Below are positions 25,601 to 38,800 of a stretch of 64,000 bases of DNA, piece after piece. This stretch comes from Schistosoma mansoni. Lineage: Eukaryota > Platyhelminthes > Trematoda > Strigeidida > Schistosomatidae. A program made the translations under genes and the position numbers. The notes under the pieces were generated by a model, which had not been told where the DNA came from, did not search any database, and saw nothing but the letters and a program-made list of their open reading frames with translations. Within the stretch, counting starts at the first letter, position 1. Each line of letters begins with the position of its first letter. The stretch covers positions 8,781,852 through 8,845,851 of the forward strand of contig NC_031495.1 in the NCBI RefSeq assembly GCF_000237925.1, given 5' to 3'.

Positions 25601-28600
25601 TTAGGCTTATCAGTCATGTTTTAAGTAATTGTAGAATATGTGTTCAACAAGCTAACTTCTTTTAATCATATATGATATATCACCAGCTTTGTTCTATGTT
25701 GGTATTTTGTATAAATTTACGTTACGTGAATCTATTCATCTGGTTAGAAGTGTTGTCTATGTTTTCCAATCATTTGAGGGCTTAAGTCAATAATACAATA
25801 CAATGGAATTCATATATCAAGTTAAACTCATTGAAATGGACAATCTAAATTCAATCTCATCAGTCATTAAAAGCCTCATAAATAAAAAGAAATACAGAGA
25901 TAGGAAAGATAGATTTCGAAAGTGTTGCTGAGTGGACTTTATAACTATTTATTTAAAAATATAAAAAGGTGACCAACGTTTGTTTTCATAAATTATTACA
26001 CATAACGTATTACTTACCAGTCATATGTCCGTGAAATATATCAGTTTTGTTCAGTATTGGTGCATGTCCAATCCAAATTACCTCTTGATTATTGAAACTT
26101 TTACCATACGTCCCTACAAAATCGATTGATTTCAAACAACATACACATAATGGATGTATACACACATAAACATCAGTAACAAATAAAATGAGTATTCTTT
26201 GTTGAGGTAAAACTTCAATAATTTGTGAAACTAAATAATCTCCACAACCATATACTGATAATTGTCATGTGCTCATTAGTGACTAGCTTCAAGATAGATT
26301 TCCTGAAGTTTTAGTGAGAAGCCGTGACCGGCGGAGTTCAACTGTGTTGTATGTGAGGCAGTTACTCACTGATGACAATGGAGGACGGTCTAGAGCTTAG
26401 GCGTTCGCGCGCGAAACTGAAGGTCACGGGTTCAAATCCCACGAGCGGGATCGAAGATGTGCACTGTCCCATACCATGATGAAACGGCCGTGCAGCGCTT
26501 TCAGGTTTTCAATGGTGATCTAACATTGATTCATTCATGATCTCAATCAAAACTTAACATTCTCTACAACCCTATACTGATGACTCTTTTATCAACTAAA
26601 GATTCGAAATCTTTCATTGAATAATTCTTAAGATTTACAGGTTTAATTGTCAGAGCCTAGAAAATTTAAAGTACATTCAATCTTATGTTAAACACCATAT
26701 GATGCTGTAATCACAGCTAAAATTCTACAATATATCAACTAAAAATATCAGCTATAAACTTCAATTTAAAAACAACCACTAATCTTCTGTAGGTTAGCCA
26801 CAGGAAGAACAAACTTCACTTACAAAGATATCTTCAAGAGATAGTAATGGTTTATCTGCCAGGCGATATAAGTCATGATAGTTATACAAAACTATGCGAG
26901 TATAAATATGAATAATATTTGAATACAGTATCCATACACAAGTTCATTTGTTTAGTTCTCATTAACCATTTGTGAGTGAAGTGATTAAGTGAATAACTCA
27001 CAATTTTGAAATATTACTACTTATGTCTAGCGTCAGTGAATTATTTTCGCAAAAGCACTTTGACAACAAATTTACTTGCCTAAAAATATCAAATACGTAT
27101 GTCAAGAGTTCAAAAATCTTTCTCAACAAAGTCTTTAAAACCACAGAAACAGGCTGGAAATGTTTTGCTTAATCAGCATCGAGTAGAAGCTTTTCAGAAA
27201 TACTTAGATCAATAAAGAATTGTGTCCCTTTTTGACTGGATAACCACTTGTTACTGTATTTAGAGTGGTTCCACTAGTCTCTGGGAGAACAAAGTCACCT
27301 GCAACCCCATATATACACTCGGTTTTCTGCAAATAATTAACCTCAGGATAAAGGCTTTAATCACATTTCGTGCTTTTTCTCTATTCTTCGATTTGAAATG
27401 TTAAAGTAGTCTGTGGGTTGTAGGAAGAGGCTAGAAAGTCAGTAACAACCCTGCAAACAGTAGAGTTATCAAAGTAAAAGATGAGGACAACTTGAACTTG
27501 GAACATGTGGTCAACTAGACTCATACTAAATATTATACTGATTTCAACATTTCTCACAGAAGCCATCTGTTGAAATCTTGAACCGAAAGTAACTGACGTT
27601 TCAGTTACTTGTTAATTGAGGCCTGGAGTCTGTGTGCAGTAAAAGTATGTCATATCTTAACCTTGATATTTTACTAATAATATTACTGATACTATGTCTG
27701 AGAGGCTTTTGTGAAAATTAATTTTATTTCTGGAGTTTTACTGTCATGGATTGAAATTATTTAAAATGGCAGAGTCATTTTGTTTCTATATAAGACTCTT
27801 TGACATTGACTAAATTTTGATTGTGTTGTTGACGCTTAGAAGTTCGACAGTAGGATGAAATGGTTTTCTATAGCTTCCTGTTTTCAATGATTTACTTTTT
27901 ATTTTAAATCCTGGAAAACCACCACCTAATGTACACAAAATAGTTGACAATAACAGTATTATATCCTCACTAGTGACTTCGATTAAGCTGCGTTCTAGAT
28001 ATTCTAACAAGAGATCTTAACTCGTGATGTTTAGTCATTTTGAAAGTGTGGGAGTTTTCCATTCGATAAGATGATTAGTAATTAGACTGCACCAAACTAT
28101 ATATATATGTTGAGGTCACGAATCGAACAATGTTAAACCATCATTGAAAACCTGGAAGTACTAGACGGCCGCGCGCGAGACCGAAGGTTCTTGGTTCGAA
28201 TGCCGCGTGCGGGAGCGTGGACGCGCACTGTTGAGGAGTCTCGTAGTGGGACGAAACGGCTGTGTAATTAATCCACGTTTTCAATGGTGGCTTAACAACA
28301 ATCGATTAATGATTTTTTATCAAAATTCAACAATCTCCACAACCCTATACTGATATATATAATAAATTAACTCTCAAGCTGATACACTGATGACCTAATT
28401 AATCCTACTGAATGAGTTGAGTTATTATTTGTAACATTTATTTTCCATTTAAAATCAAGAAGAATGCGATCATAATCTAATTTATCTCAAATGAATTCAC
28501 TTTTTGCTTACTATTCACTTCATACATTTGTCTTATGTTGTCTACTTCTAGAATAATACGATGATCCACTCGATAACCACGTATTCTGTGGTAAAATCCA

Positions 28601-31600
28601 TCATTCACTGATAAATTAGGACCAATAATATGAACGATACCTCCACCCATGTCATAAGTAAGTTTTACTCTATCTGATTCCTGAAACACAATTAAAATAT
28701 TTCCTGTGAATTCTAATTCCTTTCAAAATATCTTTTAAAAAGTAGAAACACGTTTAGTCAAATGGTTTTTGAGGATTAATTCCATTCAATATTATCTAAT
28801 GTATTCATTGCTCAAACCATGAGTCAATTGAAGGTAGACCACCATGGAAAACCTGGAAGCACTGGACGGCCGTTTCGTCCTATTATGGGACTCCTCAGCA
28901 GTGCGCATCCACGATCCCGCCTCGCAAGATTCGAACCCAGAACCTACCAGTCTCGCTCCAGAGCACTTAACCGATAGACCACGGAGCCGGCATCCAGTGC
29001 TTCCAAGTTTTCCATGGTTGTCTAGCTTCAGTTGACTCATGGTTTCAACTATGAAAATACTAAAATCTCCACAAAATCCCCTTCTGATTATCTAATGAAC
29101 AAATGAAAATCATAGACTATGGGATATTTCTATTATCCTTGTTGTTTGTAATACAGCAGTGGTATAACCATGCAACTCTACACTATGAAGCTGTTAATTG
29201 TCATGTTATAAACCAATAATGGCAATTATCTAGAGAATCATTCATAATAAATTCATTATGTATTGGTTGTTTGAATGTTCCTAGTGATGTTTAGAACTGT
29301 ACTTGATCAGTCTCATATTGGCATATTTGCATCCTTATTAATATTGTCTGGCTCTTGGAATAGTAAACCCACTTAATTACCAGTTACATCATTATGTATT
29401 TTCTGTCTCAAAGAATACTGAGTAAACTGCTCACTATGCTGCATTAGGTTTTATTGAAAATAATAATTTGAAAATCGCTGTGCGCAGGTTTTAACTGGAG
29501 TATTTTTTAACATATTGCCAGTTATGTCTACAATGATTGTTAATGAAGATGATAGACAGTTTAATGAAATATTATATAAGTGTCTACAATTTACTATACT
29601 TCTGTTTATTTATGCTTGAATTAGCCTTTGAGCATAAATTAATTTAAGTTGTTGTTGTTGTAACATTTCAATAATGATTACTAAATATATGTAAATATCT
29701 TTCACAAATATTTAACCCATACAACTTACTAACTCGAAGAAAGTATATGACTTAAAAGGTTAGTCGATCTATGTATAATTGAATTAATGTTCAGTGACTA
29801 TCGAAATACGTCAGTTTCATAGTGTAAAATGTTATATTGGGCTATAATGTGGGGCCTACTAACGATTGTTATACTGTTTATGATTCCTCAATTATTGCTA
29901 ATTCACTATGCACTGTCTCTTTGGTTCTCTGGCAATTATGATTTCATATTTGAGGTTCGTTGCAATCTGATAATTCATGTTGATAAGTTGACAAGTGTTT
30001 GAGGTAGACGAATTCGGCGCCTGAAATATTACAATTAAAATTTGTCTACTATTATCTCTAATCAGAACTCAAGGCTTGGATTAGATGAAGACGATACGTC
30101 TCAATAAGAGTTAGGACCGTCCTCAAACTCAATTCAAGATTAACCTTAGCTGTTGAGGCGTATGATTTAGGATACTAGTGGTAGCTGAAACAGTTTGTGC
30201 TAAGGTAATGAAATTATGACAAAGACCCTGATTGGAATATCTTTTTAGATATAGATGAACTTGTTATTCATATGAAGAAATATACTCAAAGCATTCATTA
30301 AGAAACGTATTTATAATGTATTTTGTGCAGTTAAATTGGTGGTGGACAGGAGAAGCATATAATAATAAGTCTGAATAAATAAATAAGTGTTCATCAAGTC
30401 TTCGATGAAGTAAAATCGATCATTTTAGGAACAGTTAGCAACTCTTGAATTCAATTGAATTTTCCCGTCATTTTCAATTATAGAATTTCAAACACCTCCA
30501 TAAGAGTCAAACAATAGAACAAAACGGCCATTCAGTGCTTCCAGGTTTTCCATGGTGATCTAGCTTCAATTGACTCATGATATCAACTATGAAAATACAG
30601 AAATCTCCACAAAAGCCTTTCTGATCATAAGTGTTATAATTATTATCAGAAGGGGTTTTGTAGAGATTTCAATATTTTCATAGTTGAAATAAAACACCAT
30701 CGGATGCCGGCTCAATAGTCTATCGGTTGAGCGCTCTGGCTCTAGACCGGTAGGTCCTGAGTTCGAATCTCGCGAGGTGAGGTCGTGGGAGCGCACTGCT
30801 GAGGAGTCCCACAATGGGACAAAACGGCCGTCCAGCGCTTCCAGGTTTTTTATGGTGGTCTAGCTTCAATTGACGCATGCTTTCAACTATGTTCTATTTA
30901 TGTTTACAGCATGGCATTCATTAGACAACAAAAGTGAATATTCATTTTGACATTCTGTTAAATTATTCAACATAATTAACATAATAAGATGCTAGGTATA
31001 GCATAAAAAATGTACTTACTAAAAATAAATGTATAAAGTCACCTGTTTGTTTTAGGTTTGTAATAAATAGTAAAGTTGCTATGGTAGAAATAGAATGATT
31101 TGATTTACTGTCAATTTTCATTGGAATTATTTGAATACCAAGTATAAATTCATCTTGTCTTGTATTTCTTAAATGATCTTTATATATTAAACGTAAGTAA
31201 CCTATAGTTTCACTGATGGTTGTTAAAGTCCAGTTATTCACAGTGATATTGATCATTTGGTCTTGATTGAAACCATATAGGAAAGTTGTACCGGCTGATA
31301 AAATAATGTTATAAAAGTGTGCAAGTAACATTCATTAAATGTAATCATCTTCGGTGAGATGAATCTTTATGATTAGTGTAACAGATCCCATACGCAAACA
31401 GGTTATTGCACCAGTGGGTGGTTATAAGAAATTACTACTATGTTCGCTAAAAGATTTCTATTAACTTAGCTGTTCAATCAATATTTGTTATCCTTTTTAT
31501 TATGGTATAACACTTTCAAACATTTCTTTTTCTATGGTATTACTGATTGTATCTATACTTATCACCACTAATTAGTAGTTCCTCAGCTTTTACAGTAGTT

Positions 31601-32836
31601 ATTGGATAGAAATAAATTTTTATTCCAAAGGTTTATTTTGTGGTCTACTTAAGGACTTCTCTTACTTAGGCAATCACTTAAGATCAGGAAGAGGATTATT
31701 AATAATCATAGTAATTATTCCAAAATCAAGCTGTTTTTACGTTGCATAACATATAAAAAGAGAAGAAAGAATGGTCAGTAATATATTAGTTATGTAAAAA
31801 TCAAGAGACAAATGTTGAGAATAAATAAAATACAAAAATTCGAAAAATGGAAGGAATATTGAAATTGTTTACCAAAGTTCTGCTACAAACTCCCCTATAC
31901 CGATAGCCAAGGTAGCGAGAGTGGTTGTACAAACTTCTTTTGCATACAAAGGTTTGGTTTGTGAACAGGGATTGCGATGGCTTCAGCAATGTGCGAAAGA
32001 CGAACTCGTAAACCATGCGGCGAATTTGATGGAATATGGAAGATGACCTTAAAAGCTTTAATCACCTTTATCTGTCCTTAGCTCAACGACGACGTATGGT
32101 GTTCCCTTATTCGTTGAAGAACTTGCCGAATTGTACGCCCTATATTATAACTGACTCCACAAGAGGAGTTGAATTGGTAAATACACATAAACGTGGAGAA
32201 TTCAGGCCATTTGTCTTTATTAACCGTTCTTATTGTGTGGCGGTTGTAAAAGACTGAACTCAGTCTGGCTGCATTAAATGTTTTCTCTACTGCCTTTTTT
32301 AACCCCTATGTCATGATTTATTCCGCAGCATCATTTAGGAATTGTAATTCTAAGAACAATACCTTCTTCGGAACGGTAAGTACCCTAGTCCATCTTATTG
32401 TCTCCTTCATGTGTTTGTCGATGAATTTCATTGAGTATCCATTCCTACTAAGCAAGTTGCGAATATTAACCGATTCATCTAAAGTAATGTCATCCGAGCA
32501 AATCATTCTAACACAATGAGTCAGGATCTTTATCAAGTTTCTTTTGTATTTGATTGGTACTGTACTATAGAAATGAGTGTATTGTCCAACTTTAGACTTT
32601 CTATGTAACCCTCTTTTTAAAGCTCCATCTGCTCTTCTAGTTAGTTGAACATCTAGAAACGAAGACTATCATTCTGTTCTTCGTCTAGTGTAAAAGTAAT
32701 TGATGGATGGATGTTATTAAGGAAAATATCTTCTCCTTTTTCATGTTCTTTTTCTAATACTATGAAAGTATCATCTATATAGAGGCAATAAGATGTTAGA
32801 TGGCTAATTATGTCTTTAAGTGAACCGTTATTGCAA

Positions 32837-32884
<48 letters not shown>

Positions 32885-35800
32885 TGTAGAGTCAGTATTA
32901 ATGTACTGCTTGATCTAAAACATCAACGTGTAAGAATTGTAATGAAACATAATAACTTTATTGGAGAATTTGTGATATTTTTTACCGTTGTCGAATAATG
33001 ACATTGCTAAATAGAATTCATAAAATGTTGATTGCTTGAATCTCCCTGTTGACGTTATGGACTGCAGTTGCACAGTCTCTATACGAAAATATGCATCTTG
33101 CGTGTTATGGTCTCAGTAGTTAACTGGATAACGTGAAGAGCCAACTGAATCTGAAGATACTGGATTCAAGTTCAGGTGCGAACATCATCCGGCTGACGAG
33201 TCCGAAACAGGACAAAACACCCGTCATGGACTCCAATGATAGCCATGATCTAACTTTGCTTAAATACTGCGCATAACTACATATCTAACACTCATACATT
33301 AAAAAAATAATTAAGTATTTATACAATTGAATTTAAAATATCTAAACATTATGTTACCTCTTGTACATCGATCTCCTTCGAATGATGTTAATTCACAAGC
33401 ACATTTATTCGTAGTCCAAGAGTGTAAACACAAACCATCATTCAAACAATATGGTTTCGACCATCGACTGTTTAAATTTTCTTTTCTTTCATCTCCTTTC
33501 ATAGTATAATGTTCAGGATATCTTTCAATTTCATTACAATTTAAAGCATAATTTGGACGTTCAAAACAACCTGGAATAATTTGATCATAGCACACTGGAA
33601 CAGTCCAGTTTGAAATATACTTTTGTTTAGCTTTATCTAACAAATTGTAAGCAGGTAAACCATTTATAGAGAAGTTACCGAAACATCCCTAGGATTTCAA
33701 AAAAAACCAACAAGCAAAATAAAGAGATAACTAACAGACTAGAAATCCTGAATAATCTAACTGGGTTTAAAATAAATTTGTTTAGTTGGAAATACGTTTC
33801 TGCCAAGAGTGACTGATGGGTCCGTTTAAAGCTGCATTTACTGAAAACAAAAATGAGATTACAGTAAACAAAAAACAAAGCTTATACTTTTTATGTTGCC
33901 TGATACGTAGGATCTGTAATACTGAATTCGTAGAAAGAGAATTAGATTTCTTTAGGAAAATGATTGGCTGACAACAGTTATCCAAGCAGTTTTGTAAAAG
34001 AGGACATGAAAAAGTGTTGGCAGGGAATTAAGAGGTTCCATTTTCTAAAAATATAACTTAATGCGCATCTGGGATTTAAAAGTGGTCAAGCCCCCTATAC
34101 AGTTAAAAATTAGATGTTGACGTCTGTTTAGGGAACATTCCATGAGGCAAAGCTGAGACAAAACTTCAATAATAAAAACTGATCTTCTGTGCTCGAAACG
34201 AATATGAATTCTCGGTTGTTCATCCATCAGTTCACATGCTCTTGTGGAGCAAGATATACAGAACGAACCTGTTCAAGGGTTTATTCTACAAGAGTGAAAG
34301 CGAATTTTCACAATCTTAATGAATATGAAATATTCTTATTAGTGGATTCGAAGATGAGCGCAGTTGAAGAGTCCTATACAAGGATGAAACAGCTGTCCAG
34401 TGCTTCCTTGTTCTCACTGATGATCCAAATAACATCAGTTACTCATTCAGTCTATACAAATTCTACAATCGCAAAAATCCACTTACACTGAGAATCATCA
34501 TGTGATCACTAGTGATTAAAGTCTTGATGAAACACCTACGATTCTCTCAAGTGAGAAGTGACAACTTGAGTTTAATTATGTTGGGCGTTTGAAGGTCACC
34601 TTTGAAAGACAATATGAGATGGTCACATACTATGAGATGAATGAGATTAGAAATGTAGAGCACTGAATTTTGTTTAATGATTTATTTGTTAAACATTGTC
34701 TCATGATTTTGAGTGTCATGTATTTAGTCCGTTGTGATAAGGTAACTCATGCAAACTTTCAGGGAGTCTGAAACTTGTATGTGAACAGACATCTTGTGCT
34801 TCCTGGTTTTTCAATGGTGATCTAGTCAATTTTGACTAACAATTTAAACTACGAAAAATCTACAGCCTCCTCAAAACCCGTATACGAATATATGTATATT
34901 AATTATCGATAAGAGTGATTGAGCAAAAATGTATGTAATCAGAAGGGGTCTTGTGGAGATTTCAGTATTTTCATAGTTGAAATCATGAGTCGATTGAAGC
35001 GAGACCACCATGGAAAACCTGGAAGCACTGGACGGCCGTTTCGTCCTACTATGGGACTCCTCAGCAGTGCGCATCCATTATCCTGCCTTGCCCCCACAGA
35101 ACCCCTTCTAGGAACTGAATGTTAAACTGCAGGTCCGATACCTAAGTGCAGCAAACCATTTTTATCAAAAATCAGGGTCTCTAGCTGCCACCCCTATGGC
35201 CGTTGTTTCTATCAAAAATCTGTTAACTAGTTGTCCTGTCCGTTCACTCTCCACTATCGCCTATAATGGAAGAAAAGTCATCTCAAGGCTATTCTTCAGC
35301 GATATTTAAAGCTTAATCTGTTATGTAATTGGAAATTACGATAATCACCATTAAGACTGGGAAAACATTTATTTAGTTATATGTTTGTACATGATTTATA
35401 CATGATCTCATTGTTCACTGAAACATTATAAACAGCTGATTACCTGAAATCCATGATATGAATTTAATTTTTCTCTCCATTTCAAGAAAGTATATTGTGA
35501 AATACCTCCAATAAAAAGTGGATCATTCAAATTGAAATTCCTTGAAATATCACCATTAATAACGGGTATCATTATAGATTGTTCATCGAATGTGTATCGA
35601 TCAATGTATAATAGTAAAGTATTGTTTTCTAAATCTATTCTAATAAAAATTTACGATTTTAATGAATCCTCGAATATAATATCAAGTGTTTATTTATTTA
35701 AAGTGATTGATACTGTCGAAAACTTACCTAATTACTTACTTACGCCTGTTACCCCTAGTGGAGGAGCATCGGCCACCCACCAGCATTCTCCATTCAACTC

Positions 35801-38800
35801 TTTCCTGGGCAGTCCTTTCCAGTTCTTTTCAGTTGTTATTCATCCTTTTCATGTCTGCTTCTATTTTCCGGCGTAATGTGTTCCTTAGCTTTCCTCTTTT
35901 TCACTTCCCTTCCGGATTACAAGTTAGGGATTGCCTCGTGATGCAGTTTGTGTTATATCCCCTGTTGAATTATGAATGGTAACTCTGAAGTCTATTTATA
36001 GATCAATGTAACATGCCTATTTCCTATTGTACAATTATTACGTAACTGAACTATTCATATTCGTATTTTTCTTATCATTAGCTTTATTGTGACCTTTGAC
36101 TTATTATCATACGATTCTTGAGTTATCATCAGTTTATTGATTATTTTCCCCCTATTAACAGCCACATTGGCCAACTATTGTACAAATGTTATTTTTCTAT
36201 TTTTTGGTATGATGTGATCTGTTTGGTTAATATATAAACCCAGTATGCTTGTGAATAATGATTCATATTGTCGAGGCTGTTATTGGTGTTCTGGACTTAA
36301 CTGGTTGGGCTAGGCAGATAGGAGGACCGACAAGCACTCAATACTGCTCATAAGGCTTTTATGTATCATTGCTCCGATCAATAAATTCACTCTTCTCTCA
36401 TTGGCGGGCATCATCACGTCCATATATCAAATAGGGCATACATACGCACTCACACGTTATAACAGTTTGGTGATTTCCTTAATGTATGTCCGATCCACTT
36501 CCAACGTCTTTTCCTAATTTCCTCTTCAGCTGGAAGCTGGTTTGTCCTCTCCCATAAAACGCTGTTGCTGATAGTATCCGGCCAGTCAATGTTGAGTATT
36601 TTGCGTAAACACTATTTATAAATACTTGGACCTTCCTGATGATCGTCGTAGTAGTTCTCCATGTTTCAGCTCCATACAGTAGGACTGTCTTGACGTTCGT
36701 ATTGAAGATTCTCACGTTGAAGTTAGTTGAGAGTTGTTTTGAGTTCCATATGTTCTTCAATTGTAGAAATGCTGCCCTTGCTTTGCTAATCCTCGCCTTT
36801 ACATCTGCATCCGATCCTCCTTGTTTATCAACGATGCTTCCTAGGTATGTGAATGTTTCCACTTCTTCCAGAGTTTCGCCATCAAGTGTGATTGGGTTGG
36901 TGTTCTCCGTGTTGTATTTGAGAATCTTGCTTTTTTTCTTTGTATATGTTGAGGCCTATTGATGCAGAGGCTGCTGCTACATTTGCTGTCTTCGTCTGTA
37001 TTTGTTCGTGTGTATGAGATAGGAACTGTCGTAAACGTTTATTACATAATACACAAGAGATGTGAAGGCGAATTAAGTCACAGAACTACATCAATTGTAC
37101 AAAGTAATATAATATACTAGTCAGATAAATTTTATAGGATCATTTCTCACTATGGTTTTAAAACGGAAACATGTTTTTATAACACATTCTAAACAATATT
37201 TATGATTTCAGATTGATTCAATCATTTTATTGTATGATTAAAACACGAAAGAAATTTTCTACCGTTCATCATCATGGTATAGAAATTATGGGACGCATGA
37301 TACAAACTTTGCGTTTACAATTGATTGATCACTGGGTGTTGATCAATATCATGTATACCAAGTCCTTCTTAGTGCAGATTCAATACTATAGACCAAGTTG
37401 CAATGTGGCCATATGTCAAGGTGAATAGACACTGCGTGCATTATGTTGAGATAAGATGGTAGTTGGTGTACCTATAATCTTGAGTGAACTGACGTCACCT
37501 GACAAATTCGATCCCGTGTTACCCAGTGTCACGGTCAGAGACGTTACCACTGGGCTATCCGGGTTACGACTAACCTCCTGTAAAACTGAGATGTATTTAC
37601 AATTGATTGGTCACTGGATGGTAACCAATGTCATGTATGTCAGGTCCTTCTTAGTGGAGATTAAATCCTATCAACTTTGTATACAAAGTTTTATAATATC
37701 TTTCCAGTTCTTTTAGGTTTTCAATGGTTATCCAGTCAATTCAGATACGTGTTTTGTTTAGCATAATATGAATGGATTAAACAAAATAATGGAAGTAACC
37801 ACATAAGCATTAACACAGTAAAAGCAAAGCTATACTGTACAGGTCAAAAAACCAAATACTATCTACTGCATCTGTCTCAACTACAAAGTTAATTATACTC
37901 TGGAGATGTAAGCAGTATAAATAGGATAGTTCAGTTAGCTGTTGTATATGCTACTCATGCCGACAGATATAAGTAGTATATTGCACCAGTCGGAAGTAAA
38001 ACTCATGGCAGGAAAACATTGAAATGAAGAGGACAGGAAGGAAATCGGAGAGCAATCAAAACTACAATAGAATTAGAGGAATAATGGGGTATGTAAAAGA
38101 ACAGTTCAAAGGGGATGTGCAAATGTATTTAGTGTAGGATTTTCATATTTTGCTAAGACACTGTGTCATTAGTTTGCCATGTTATATCTTCGTTCACTCC
38201 AGACATACCAAATCTGATATATCCTATCCAGTATACTCAAATGTATAGCACAAACGCATTACATTGTTTTACTTATCAAATTTAGTTTACTCTCTAAATG
38301 TTACCAATGTTTATGAATGTCTAAGTTGATTTATTTGAATTGTTTCAACAATTTAGAAAACGATAATTTCTGACGTTGAGAATTGATTACACTTTATTTG
38401 TTTGAATCTTCTTCACTCTAAGTTTCTTAAAGTCCTAATCATTCTTTACGTCACTGATCCACTTAAACTTTAGTTGCATTCAAACTAACCTTTAAACATT
38501 ATGCTTATCTCATGGATAATGACTGATGTTAATTAGATGTCAACAAGTAATAGGCCGTAATCTAGTTTCACCCTTATTCAGTTATCACTAAATAATAGTC
38601 CTTAGAGTACTTCACTGATAAAGAATTTGATGAGTACCCTAATCGTGATTTCTACATTTGTAAAGATTATCGGAAGTTTTTCTAATTGTTTGAAAATTGA
38701 AATAATGAGTTTGAATCGAAACAGTAAAAATAATTGTTCAAAGGATCTATGAGGAAGACGATTGTTTTTGAGGGATTTAAAATGCCGAACAATTGAGGAA

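Noticed and set aside
32036-32519. Plus-strand ORFs of 73 and 68 residues
   Set aside because: Opposite strand of the Penelope-like reverse transcriptase and endonuclease remnant.
35532-35982. Plus-strand ORFs of 114 and 91 residues
   Set aside because: Shadows of neurexin exon 4 and the RTE 3' end on the minus strand.
37213-37716. Plus-strand ORFs of 71 and 86 residues
   Set aside because: They run through the duplicated block and tRNA-like head of a repeat.
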